Assembly (NCBI GenBank): GCA_964512655.1
Contig: CAZEJT010000012.1
Coordinates: forward strand, 1 to 64,000
Direction of reading: 5' to 3'
Length of the DNA: 64,000 nt
Source: VBOC01 sp964512655
GTDB taxonomy: Bacteria > Bacteroidota > Ignavibacteria > UBA10030 > SZUA-254
Shown here in pieces: positions 26,805 to 37,000 of this stretch. Under the pieces are notes generated by a model, which saw nothing but the letters and a program-made list of their open reading frames with translations, was not told where the DNA came from and did not search any database. The first letter of the stretch is position 1. Each line of letters starts with the position of its first letter. The position numbers and the translations under genes were made by a program.

Positions 26805-29800
26805 TTATCTGAGGAGCATCATCTTTTTCACGCTCACATACGTGTTCTTGCCTGTGCCGTCTGCCGATATCCGGTAGAGGTAGACACCCGAAGGCATCCT
26901 GGAAGCATCGAACCGCACCGTTTGGTAGCCGGCCTCCATGGAGCTATGGTCTACGAGCGTAGCTATCTCCTGGCCGAGGAGGTTAAAGACCTTCAGCGTC
27001 ACCACCGAGGCGTGCGGCAGATCGAACTGGATCTGCGTGCTCGGATTGAACGGATTCGGGTAGTTCTGGTGCAGGGCGTACTCCGTCGGCACCCTCTTTC
27101 CTCTCTCCGTAACCGCGCTCACGGAATCCGAGGTCCGGAACGAAAGCGTGTCTGCTGAGGCGACCGTGTCGTAACCATCGGTCACCTCTACGCTCCAGGT
27201 GTAGTCGGTCTGCGGGAGCAGGAGAGCCATCAATCCTGCCGCCGATACGGAGGTATCGGTCGTTACCGCGATCGTATCGAGAAGCGGCGACAATACGCGC
27301 ACGAGGTACGTCAGAGTATCTCCGCCGTCGGGATCAGACGAAGGATGCCACGAGAAGTCGACGGGCACCGGAGGCGCTTTCAGCCGGATAGTGTCTGTGG
27401 CTCCCGGAGATGCCAGCAGGACCGGCGCGGGCGCATGGTTCAGCACCGTGAACGTCACTGCTCCCGACGTGCCACCACCCGGCGGAGTGTTCGTGATGGT
27501 GAATCCGTACGTCCCTCGCACGGCGGATGCGCCCACGGTTACAGTAGCGAAAATACTGTCTGACGAGTGCACAGTAAACGTCTTGACCGAGATGCCGGCT
27601 CCCGCATTGAGAGAGCTCGCCCCGTTCACAAAGTTCGTTCCCGTCAGGACGAGATCTACCGTCTGGCCCCGGTAAGCGCTCGACGGGGATACGGTCTTCA
27701 GAATGGGAACCGGGTAGGTATCGAAAAACGCCTCGATCGTATGATTTGCCGAGATGTTCGGAAAGGTATACTTCGTCACCGCGCCTACGGAGACGCTGTC
27801 GACGTGAACATCCGACACAAAGTACGCTGAATCGGGTGTGATCGTAAAGACCTGGCTCCCTCCGAACACCTCAGGTACGGATCCGCTCGGCGAAATTGTG
27901 CCGTGAGGGCCCGCAACAGCCGCGATCGTAAAGGCCTGGGCCTGGAAGCTGGCTTCGATCACATGGGTTGCCGTGACATTGGTAAAGGTATACTTCGCCA
28001 CCGGCCCTACCGAAACGCTGTCGACATGGACATCGGCGATAAGGTACCCGGTGTCCGGCGTGACCGTGAACGACTGATCGGAACCGTAGCTCACAGGGAC
28101 CTGACCGGAGGGCGAAATCGAGCCATGAGCATCGGCGATCGCCTTTACGACAAAGCTCTGCAGCGCAAAGCTCGCCTCGATAACATGTGCGCCGGTTACG
28201 TTCGTGAACGTATACTTGGCCGCCACGCCGACGGAAACGCTATCGACACGCACATCGGCGACGTAGTATCCTGTATCGGGCGTGATCGTAAAGCTCTGAT
28301 TGGCGCCTGAATCCACTAGCACCGCTCCCGACGGCGAGATGGTCCCGTGAACGTCCGCGGTCGCCAGGATGACGAATTGATTCGCGGAGAATGTCGCTGC
28401 AATCGTATGGTTTGCCGTCACGTTTGTGAACGTGTACTTGGCTGCCGCCCCGATCGAACTGCCGTCAACCGTCACGTCGAGCACGTGGAAGCCGGCATCG
28501 GGAGTGATCGTGAAACCCTGATCGGATCCATAGAGCACCGCAACGGATCCGGAGGGCGAGATTGAACCGTTCGCCCCGGCTGTCGCGGAGACGGTAAGAG
28601 TGTCGATTGCAAACGACGCCGATATCGTGTGATTAACCGTGACTCCCGGGAAGGTATATTTGGCGACTGCCCCGATGGAGCTCCCGTCGACTGTGACGTC
28701 GGCGACATGGTACCCCGTTGACGGGGTTACTGTGAACCCCTGGTCTGAGCCGTAGAGTACCGCGACGGCTCCTGAGGGTGAGATCGAACCATTCGCGCCC
28801 GAAGACGCCGTAATCGTCAGCGTATCGATCGCGAACGTTGCCGCGATAGTGTGATTGGCGGTAACGCCCGGGAACGTGTACTTCGCCACTCCCCCGATCG
28901 AGCTTCCGTCGACAAGCACATCGGCCACATGGTACCCGGTCGACGGCGTGATCGTAAAGCCCTGATCGGAACCGGCATTCACTGTGACTGTCCCGGAGGG
29001 CGAGATCGAACCGTTCGCCCCCGCCGTCGCCGTGATCGTATCCACGTTCACCGCGAACGACGCGGCGATCGTCTGATCCACCAGAAGGTTCGTGAAGTTG
29101 TAACCGGCTACCGCCCCCACCGATCCCCCGTTCACCAGCACATCGGAGATGTGGTAATTTACATCGGGAGTGATCGTGTACGACACGCCCCCGCCGGATG
29201 CTACCTTCGTGATTCCTGAGGGGCTGATTGACCCGCCCGCGCCGGCCGTTGCGGTTACGGCGACCGTGTCCGCAAGAAAGCTTGCCGAAATTGTGTGGTT
29301 GACCACCACGCTTGTGAACGAATAGCTGGCCACCGGTCCCTGCGATACGCCGTCGACCAGCACGTCGGCGATGTGGTAGTTCGCATTCGCCGTGATCGTG
29401 AACCCCTGGCTCCCGTTGTAACTCACCGGCACTGACCCTGAGGGAGAGATCGTGCCATTCGCCCCCGCCGATGCCGTGATCGTCAATGCCACCGGCTCAC
29501 CGATGACAAAGTCGCTGAAGGAGCTTAACCCCGTCGCCTGCGTGCTCGTTGCCGTCTTCGTCCCTACCGTCGGCTGCGTCCAGGTCGGAGTATTGTATTT
29601 CCCCACGATGAAGTTCGCCGTGTTCGCTCCCGCGTCCACATCCCCTGCCACAAAATTGAACGTCGCACTGTACGTCGTGAAGACGACACCACCGTTGGTC
29701 AGCGTGTAGTACCGGTTCACGCTCTTTAGAGAGTTAATCGGCGAGCCCACCACGTTCGGATGGTCTCCCCCCGTCGACTTTGCCGTCAGATTCCCCGCCG

Positions 29801-30545
29801 TTGTCACGCTTGCAAACGCCACCGTCACGGGCGTGTAGTTCGACGCATCGCCTGAGTGGAAGGTGACCGAAGTAGCTCCTGTAGCTACCGGCATCTGCAG
29901 GTTCCCGTTCACCCACCCGCCCGTGCGCGTGAGCGTCGCCCCTGTGGGTATCACCAGCTTCGATGCTCCCGTCGACACCGCCCCTGAGGTCAACGTCAAC
30001 GAGGTGGTAACTGTGTCATTCTGGGCCAGCGTCACTCCGGCGGCGTTATTGACAGTCAGAGTCACGAATGAGGTCGTCCCTGTCACTGTCTGAGCGCTTG
30101 TGCCGTTGAGGGTCACGGTTGCGGTCCCCTGCGTGAACGAGCCCCCTGTCTGCGTCCAGTTGCCGGCCACCGCGATCGAGTTACCGGTCGTGGTAATGCT
30201 CATCGCCCCGCCTGAGATCGTAAATCCCCCTGTGCCCACCGTTAAGGTCGCATTATTGAGAAACCCTTTTGCTCCCGAGGTGAACGACTGGGTGAAGGAC
30301 CGGCACACGGCCGTGGTATTGATCTGGAGATCTCCTCCGCCGTCGATGAAGACGTCATCTGAGGCCGTCGGGACTCCTGCTCCCCCGGCTCCGCCCTGTG
30401 TCAGGCTCCAGTTGGCGGTCTTGTCCCAAAACCTTCCGTTTCCTGTCCCGGTCCCAACCCAGTGCAGCTGAGTTGCAAGCGTGGCACCGACGGTACCGAC
30501 CAGTAAAACTGCAACAAAAAGCGTTCTCTGTATCATTGTGGACAT
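26805..30545 (-). CDS. Giant secreted protein with eight 74-residue repeats and type IX sorting domain
   Basis: 1246 residues. Signal peptide and residues 1-400 or so are identical in amino-acid and DNA sequence to the neighbouring gene. Eight repeats follow (about 350-942); copies 2 and 3 are unusual (TKVASGGGVSYTITPDVNYH, TVNAGSDQ). Then an IPT/TIG-like domain (SPSSAYRGQTVDLVLTGTNF), an Fn3-like domain and the sorting domain (HQNYPNPFNPSTQIQFDLP, KNTYVSVKKMMLLR). The sorting domain is closer to that of the 2404-residue protein than to that of its N-terminal twin, so the gene is a mosaic. AGGGG lies five bases before the ATG. It has its own promoter and terminator. Confidence 0.92.
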   Translation of the reverse strand: MSTMIQRTLFVAVLLVGTVGATLATQLHWVGTGTGNGRFWDKTANWSLTQGGAGGAGVPTASDDVFIDGGGDLQINTTAVCRSFTQSFTSGAKGFLNNATLTVGTGGFTISGGAMSITTTGNSIAVAGNWTQTGGSFTQGTATVTLNGTSAQTVTGTTSFVTLTVNNAAGVTLAQNDTVTTSLTLTSGAVSTGASKLVIPTGATLTRTGGWVNGNLQMPVATGATSVTFHSGDASNYTPVTVAFASVTTAGNLTAKSTGGDHPNVVGSPINSLKSVNRYYTLTNGGVVFTTYSATFNFVAGDVDAGANTANFIVGKYNTPTWTQPTVGTKTATSTQATGLSSFSDFVIGEPVALTITASAGANGTISPSGSVPVSYNGSQGFTITANANYHIADVLVDGVSQGPVASYSFTSVVVNHTISASFLADTVAVTATAGAGGSISPSGITKVASGGGVSYTITPDVNYHISDVLVNGGSVGAVAGYNFTNLLVDQTIAASFAVNVDTITATAGANGSISPSGTVTVNAGSDQGFTITPSTGYHVADVLVDGSSIGGVAKYTFPGVTANHTIAATFAIDTLTITASSGANGSISPSGAVAVLYGSDQGFTVTPSTGYHVADVTVDGSSIGAVAKYTFPGVTVNHTISASFAIDTLTVSATAGANGSISPSGSVAVLYGSDQGFTITPDAGFHVLDVTVDGSSIGAAAKYTFTNVTANHTIAATFSANQFVILATADVHGTISPSGAVLVDSGANQSFTITPDTGYYVADVRVDSVSVGVAAKYTFTNVTGAHVIEASFALQSFVVKAIADAHGSISPSGQVPVSYGSDQSFTVTPDTGYLIADVHVDSVSVGPVAKYTFTNVTATHVIEASFQAQAFTIAAVAGPHGTISPSGSVPEVFGGSQVFTITPDSAYFVSDVHVDSVSVGAVTKYTFPNISANHTIEAFFDTYPVPILKTVSPSSAYRGQTVDLVLTGTNFVNGASSLNAGAGISVKTFTVHSSDSIFATVTVGASAVRGTYGFTITNTPPGGGTSGAVTFTVLNHAPAPVLLASPGATDTIRLKAPPVPVDFSWHPSSDPDGGDTLTYLVRVLSPLLDTIAVTTDTSVSAAGLMALLLPQTDYTWSVEVTDGYDTVASADTLSFRTSDSVSAVTERGKRVPTEYALHQNYPNPFNPSTQIQFDLPHASVVTLKVFNLLGQEIATLVDHSSMEAGYQTVRFDASRMPSGVYLYRISADGTGKNTYVSVKKMMLLR
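27717..29494 (-). repeat. Tandem array of eight 222-bp coding repeats
   Basis: In-frame units of 74 codons (a few of 72-73). This is the shortest of the three arrays. Confidence 0.88.
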
Positions 30546-30553
30546 GGAAACCC
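29293..30553. repeat. 1,261-bp segment identical to 25293-26553 (copy B)
   Basis: Direct repeat of copy A, exactly 4,000 bp further on. Same borders: inside repeat 1 on one side and just upstream of the start codon on the other. Confidence 0.93.
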
Positions 30554-30681
30554 CTCTATAGTGTGGTTTGGGACGGCTTATCTGAATAACCTAAACTGGA
30601 AAATTAGGCAAATCCCCCGAACTTCTTAGAAACAGAGATATTCGCGCTTTACCTGATATTCGAGAAAATTCACGAGGTGCA

Positions 30682-30710
30682 AAATTAAGCAAAACGGGTA
30701 ACATTGTCAA
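30682..30710 (-). promoter_or_regulatory. Sigma70 promoter of the eight-repeat protein gene
   Basis: Minus strand: perfect TTGACA (30710-30705), 17 bp, TAATTT (30687-30682). The first 8 bp of the spacer (ATGTTACC/G) nearly match those of the promoter at 26646-26674, although the leaders downstream differ. The predicted leader is about 130 bases. Confidence 0.8.
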
Positions 30711-30800
30711 GGAAATTCTGATTTCGCAGGAAAGATTGTATCCTGCGTCACATTCGAGCGGAGCTTCTCCCCTTCCGCCCCATACTTAGCCGATCGAGCC

Positions 30801-30830
30801 TGTAGGCGCGGGCTTCAGCCCGCGCGGCTC
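30801..30830. repeat. REP-like palindrome GTAGGCGCGGGCT..
   Basis: GCGCGGGCT (30806-30814), two-base loop, AGCCCGCGC (30817-30825), preceded by GTAG as in the other members of this family. Confidence 0.75.
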
Positions 30831-30875
30831 GGAATGGCTAAGATTCGCAACCGAGGGGATTGGGATCCTTGTATG

Positions 30876-30946
30876 CGTGCCTCCGTGGCGGAATGCCGCT
30901 TTGGGGCGCTCCGCGCCCCCATTGTAGCCGCCGGCTTTAGCCGGCG
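30876..30946. repeat. Double REP-like element
   Basis: A decayed CCTCCGTGGCGGAATGC arm, then TGGGGCG-ctc-CGCGCCCCCA (30902-30921), then GTAGCCGCCGGCTTTAGCC (from 30924). The same order of parts is found at 42501-42626. Confidence 0.75.
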
Positions 30947-30968
30947 TTCAAGCTGGCATGTAAACACA

Positions 30969-31007
30969 AAGCCGGTTTCCCCGCGTTAGATGCCAGGAAA
31001 CCGGCTT
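30969..31007 (-). terminator. Terminator of the 2404-residue protein gene
   Basis: Perfect 12-bp arms AAGCCGGTTTCC/GGAAACCGGCTT with a 15-base loop; on the minus strand it continues TTTGTGTTT. Confidence 0.75.
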
Positions 31008-31021
31008 GTATGCCTTGCAGG

Positions 31022-31039
31022 CGCCGGCTTAAGCCGGCG
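31022..31039. repeat. Perfect 18-bp palindrome CGCCGGCTTAAGCCGGCG
   Basis: Member of the GTAGGCGCCGGCTT family, lying 7 bp beyond the end of the 2404-residue protein gene. Confidence 0.8.
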
Positions 31040-31045
31040 TAAGGC

Positions 31046-34000
31046 TCATTTCAAAAACATCATCTTCCTGACGCTCACGAAGTCCTTCCCCCCGCCCTGC
31101 TCGGCCAGGATCCGGTAAAGGTAGACTCCCGACTGGAGATGCGAGGCGTCGAACCTGACCACCTGGTATCCGGCACCCATAGAACGGTGATCGATGAGAG
31201 TCGCCATCTCCTGCCCGAGGAGGTTATAGACTGCCAGGGTCACGATCGATCCGTGGGGCAGATCGAACTGGATCTCCGTTGTCGGGTTGAACGGGTTCGG
31301 ATAATTCTGATGCAGTGCATATTCCGTCGGAATCCTCTTACCGCGTTCGCGAATGCTGCTCACCGAATCCGAGGTGCGGAATGATAACGTATCCGAGGCG
31401 GCGACGGTATCGTAGCCGTCGGTTACCTGCATGCTCCATGCGTATGACGTCTGCGGCAGCAGCAGCGCCATCAGAGTAGAGGTTGAGAGCGTCGTATCGG
31501 CTCTGACTGCGAACGTATCCTGGATGGGCGATAGGATGTGCACCAGATACGTCAACGTGTCTGCAACGTCGAGGTCAGCGGACGAATTCCAGCTGAATAC
31601 GATCGGCCGGGGAATCGTTGTGAGACGTATCGTGTCGCCGTTTGCAGGCACGAGGAGACTTAAGGCGGCCGGGAGATGGTTGAGGACCGTAAACGTTATC
31701 GACCCGGACGTGCCGCCCCCCGGAGCGCTATTGGTAACAGTGAAATTCCTGGACCCGGGAACAGCCGAGGCATTAACCGTGATGTTCGCAAGAATAGTGT
31801 CTGCACTATGTACCACGAGCGCATTCACGGTGATCCCCGCTCCGACATTCAGCGAGCTCACGCCGTTGATAAAGTTAGCTCCTGTCACCACTAAATCGAG
31901 GGCATTGCCCCTGTACGACGATAGGACCGGTCCGATCGAGTTTACCTGGGGAACCGGATAGCCAAAGAGAACATCGATCGTGTGATTGGCTCTCACATTC
32001 GTAAAGTGATAGAGCGTGTCGGATGCGACGAGGACCGAATCAATATGAACCGCGCTGATGACGTATCCGGAATCGGGCTTTACCGTGAACGATGTATCGG
32101 TTCCGTACAGCACCGGTATCGGCCCGGAGGGCGTGATCGATCCGTGCGTGCTCCCGGTCGCCACGATCGTGTCATGCTCGATAATGCCCAGCGCAAAGTC
32201 ACTGAACGACGTCAGTCCGATCACCTCGGTGCTTGTCGAGGTGTGGATTCCCACAAGGGGCCAGGTCCAGGCCCCTGTGTCGAATTTCTGGGCGATAAAT
32301 GCGTTCGGGTCTGCTCCTCCGTCGACGTCGGCGGCTCCGTAGTTGAGCGTGGCCGCGTACGTTGAAAACACGGTTCCGGCATTCGAGAGCGTCCAGTAGC
32401 GATTGACATCCTGGTTCGGATCGATCCCTGAGGTGCCGATAGTAGGATGTTCACCTGCCGTGGCGCTTGCCGTGAGATTTCCGCCTGAAGTCACGCTCGC
32501 GAAAGCAACCCCCACGGGCGAGTAGTTGTTGGTATCCCCCACCTCAAATGTGAGGGAGGTGGGTCCAGCGGCAACGGGCTTCTGGAGATGGCCTACAACG
32601 TGCCCGCTCGTGCGGGATACGCTGCCGGTAAGACCCATGATGACACTGTTCGCTCCGGTGGTGATGTTCCCGCTTGTAAAGGTCAGGGCCCCATCCACGG
32701 TGATGTTCGTTGACAGGTTGCACGTGCCCGATGGCTTATTGAGCATGAGACCGCTGAAATTGCCCGCCGAGCCGACCATTTGACTCCCCGTTCCGTTCAG
32801 GCTGATCGTCGTCCCGGCATTCGTGAACAATCCTCCGGTCATGCTCCAGTTCCCGGCCAGATTGTGAGTGTGGGCGCCACCGACAAACGTTCCTCCGGTG
32901 AGGAGAAAACTGCCCGCGACTGTTAAGGCGCCGTCGGGAGTCACCGTGCCGGTGCTCGATACGGACAAATTACCATACACCGGAGCCGAGAGAACGGTCT
33001 GGCTCCCTGTTCCATTGTAGACGACCGTGCTCGAGGGATCCAGCGTGTATTGAGCAAACGTCGGAATCGCGTTTGAACCGCCGACTTCAAGGATTCCACC
33101 GGCTTCAGCATCCAGGATACCGCCGGTACCGATTTGAGAAACGGTGAATGTGGAGAGATCAAGGGTGCCGCTGGAGACGATGAGATCGCTGAGGCCCGTC
33201 AGGTTCGCCGCGAGAGTTGCCGCGGCGGAATTCTTGGCGACCGTCAGCTGATCAAACGGGACCGGCGAAGTTGAACCTCCGATCGAGGAGTGCGAGCCGC
33301 CCGTAAAGCTCACAGTCGCCCCCGTTGCGTCGAACGTGCCGTTGTCGGCAAAATCACCCGCGACATTGAACGGGGACAAAGCCGCGATGATGCCCGCGAT
33401 TGTCAGATTGTTGAATGTGGTGTTCCCTGAGCCTGCAATTGACGCGCCCCCCGCGCTGTTCAGAATGACGGTTGAGGTCCCCCCGTTAAAGGTCCCGTCG
33501 TTCGTCCAGTTGCCGCTCATGGTGTGAGTCAACCCTGCGCCCCCATTAAGCGTTGATCCGCTGCCGATCAGGATGTCGCCCGTCACTGTCCAGTTTGAGC
33601 TCGGCGTGACTCCGTTCACGGAAGTGTTATCGAGAAGTACGGAGGCGAACGTCGGCGCCCCGCCGGCGACGGTGATGTCGCCTGAGCCGCTGAAGTCGAC
33701 ATAACCCGTCGTTGTGAAGGTGGTGCCGAGAAAGGTGAGTGTCGCCGGAGCCGACGGACTGAATACGAGCACTCCCGTGCTGATGACCGTCCCGTTATTT
33801 GTAAACGTACTTCCGAATATGTATGAGAGCGATCCGTCGTTAAACAGGGCGCCATTTGCGACGGTGAATGTCCCGGCGACATGCCAGTCCACGTCCGGCG
33901 TGATCCCGCCGCTGTTGTTTATCACGACGTTTGTAAGCCCGGGCCCGCTGTTATCGGAAAACGACGGCGAGAGTGTTCCGTTGAAATTGACCGTGCCGGT

Positions 34001-37000
34001 GCTCGCGAAACCGGAATTGAGGCTCAGTGCCTGGGACCCCCCCCCGGTGAATGTGACCGTCCCGCTGCTCGCGAACGAACCCGAATTGGTGAAATTTCCG
34101 GAGAATGTTGTCGTTGTGGACGACGCCTGGTAGGAACCAGAAACGTTCGCAGCGCCGTTGACCGCTATGTCGCTCGATGCGGAGTAGGTGCCGCTCACAT
34201 TCAGGTTATCGAATGTTGTCGCTCCGCTGAGAGTGCCCGATCCTCCGCTCAGGGTAATTGTGCTTGCGGAGGGTGTAAACGTCCCGTTATTTGTCCAGTT
34301 CCCGCCGACAGAAGCGGCAAACGATCCCGCATCGAGCGTCGCGCCGGTATTGATGAGAAGGTTGCCTGATGTGGACGTCGCCCCCGAAAGTATCTTGACA
34401 TTGCTTCCGCCGTTTGAGAACGTCAGATTCCCGTATGGCTGCGCCCCCACTATTTGAGTCAATGTCCCATAGTATTCCACCGTGCTGGAGCTTGCAAGCG
34501 AGTATGCCGCGAAGTTATTCGGAAAGGCAAGAGTCCCTCCGATCCTCAACAGGGCGGATCCCGCAAGACCCATCGTTCCACCCACTGCAGAGCGGTTGGC
34601 GGTGAAGGTCAACAGATCGAGCGTTCCCGATAGGACGGAGAGATCCCCGTTGATGGAGAGGTTACCGGTCGGGGTCGCAACACCGCCCGATTTGTCGACC
34701 GACAGATTATTGAACACCGTCGCGCCGATCGATTGCGCCGAACCTCCATTGAGGGTGACGGTTCCGGTCCCCGCGGTAAACGTGCCGGTCCGCATCCAGT
34801 CGCCACCGACAGAAATAGTCGAGGCTTCCCCGTCCAGAGTCGTTCCGGCATTGATTGAGACGCTCCCCGCGACGGTGAGGGGGGCGTTGGTTGCAAATGT
34901 CCCCGCTTTCGAGAGTGTGAGGCTTCCTCCCACGCTCGCCGCCGAGGAGAGTGTAGCGGTCCCGCCCGCTTTGTCAAACATGAGATCGTGATACGAGATC
35001 CCTCCCCCGACAACCTGAGAGCCCGATCCGTTGTAGGTGACGGAGCCCGAGCCGGCGGAAAATGTCCCGGCCGCGTGGTTATAGTCGCCCGCAATACTCA
35101 GGCTCCCTGCTCCGTTCCAGGAGATCGTCGCGTCGCCTGATTGCGTGAGAGAGCCGGCGATTGTCGCCGCGCCCGAACCGACATTGAGATTGATCGAGTT
35201 CCCCGCGGTGCCGTCGCTGAGGATCACGCTTCCGCCCACCGCAAGGTCTTGCGATCCGACATCGATCGAGTGTGCCGCGCTTCCCGCCCACTGGCCGGCG
35301 ATGTTTCCGCGCACCACCAGCGATCCCCCGTTTCCGAGCGTCAGGTTCATCGCCTGCGCGCTCTCGAAGACGATGTTTTTCACCGTATCGAGACTCGTTA
35401 ATACAGGCTGGTTCGGCGCCGATCCGCCCCCCAGCAGGACGATCGTGCCCCTCGAGGGGGGGATTGCCGGATGTCCTTGAACTGTACTCCAGTTCCCCCC
35501 GTCTTCCCAGGCCGAGCTTACTGAACCGTTCCAGTTCGCAACATCCACGCTGTCTGAGAGGGCCCACCTCCCGTCAATGGATGCGAGTCCGGTTTGCTCC
35601 ACCCAGTTGTCGACGGTGTCGGTTGCCGTAACCCCTGAAATCACCCACGTAATCCCGCTCACCGTCCATTCCCGCAGGAGCGACTCAACGTTTCCATTCA
35701 GCTCCCCGTCTTCGTAGTGCAGTCGTAAAGCCGCCTGGTAGCTCCCTCCGGAAGCGACGCTCACGTCGTATTCGCGATTGATCGAACCGCCGAAGACGAA
35801 ATCGGCGATCGGTGCCTGGCTTACGGTCATCGTGATCGATGAGACGCTCCCGGAACCGCTTGCGAACGTCACCGTATTCTTCGGCCCCTCGAACGCGTAC
35901 GAAACTCCGTCGGAAAAGGCGTTTGTTCGGATGATCGTTCCGATCACGATTCCGTTCCCCGAGCGCGCGGAGGTGATCGTTACGCTGTGGATTCCTGTGT
36001 GCATGGTACCGGATGTCATCGCCAGCGTTGCGGCCGTGATGCTGCTGTTGAGAACAAGAAGGTTGACCGAAGTGCTCTTGTTCAGAGTCAGGGTGTTGAA
36101 CGTAGTGGATCCGGTGATCGAAGCGTCGGCACCGCCGATGAATTGGACCGTGCTTGTGCCTGCCGTAAACGTACCCGCATTGATCCAATTCCCCGAGACG
36201 CTGTGGGTGAATGTGCTTCCCGAAAACGTGGCGCCGGTGTTGATCGTGAGATCGCCCGCGACCGTAAGGCCGCCCGTGGCGGTCTTGACGCCCCCGGTCG
36301 AGAGGCTCAGGTTGTCATAGCCGGTACCCGCGATCGTCTGCGCCCCCGACGCATTATAATCAACCGAATTTGGCGTTGTGGTAGTCACGTCGAACGTGCC
36401 GGCGGTGATGGTAAGCGTCCCGCCGATCCCAAGCACCGCGCCCGTCGCCAGCTGAAGCTTCGTGCCGTTGAGGGCCACGTTGAAGAAATCTGGTGATCCG
36501 GAGAGGGTCGACGATCCCGAAAATGTCACAGTGCCAGCCGTTGCGCTGAACGTCCCGGCTGCGGAAAAATCGGACTTGATCGAGAAACTGCTCGTCGTGG
36601 TGACCGAGCCGGAGATGTTCAGGGCATTTAACGTCAGCGTCCCGACATTAGCAAGCACGGCCGATACACCGCTCAATGTTATCGTCCCGGACGTGCCGAC
36701 CAGCGATCCGCTGACGGTGAGATTCCCGGCGACGGTCAGAGATGTCGCGGCGGAAATGGATCCCGACGCGTTGAAATTATTGAACGCGATTCCGCTGCCG
36801 GTGATTGTTTTGGCCGCACCGGACATGGTCACAGTTCCACCGCCCGTCTGAGAGAATGTGCCCGCACCACTTGTGGACAGATTCCCTGAGATGGTGACAT
36901 TTGTTGTTGGCGCGACCGTCGCTCCCGATCCGGAGACATTCAGGGTGTTAAAATTGCTCGCCCCCGCGCCGCTGATGCTCTTGTTGGCCCCGCTGAGGGT

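Larger units (their letters stand above)
30711..31045. other. Intergenic region with REP-like elements and a terminator
   Basis: No gene seen. It contains palindromes at 30801-30830, 30876-30921 and 30924-30946, the terminator at 30969-31007, and a perfect palindrome at 31022-31039. Confidence 0.75.

Noticed and set aside
25293..30553. The 1,261-bp identical segments as an insertion sequence
   Set aside because: They encode the N-terminus of the two proteins in frame; no transposase, terminal inverted repeats or target duplications are present. The exact 4,000-bp distance is taken as chance.
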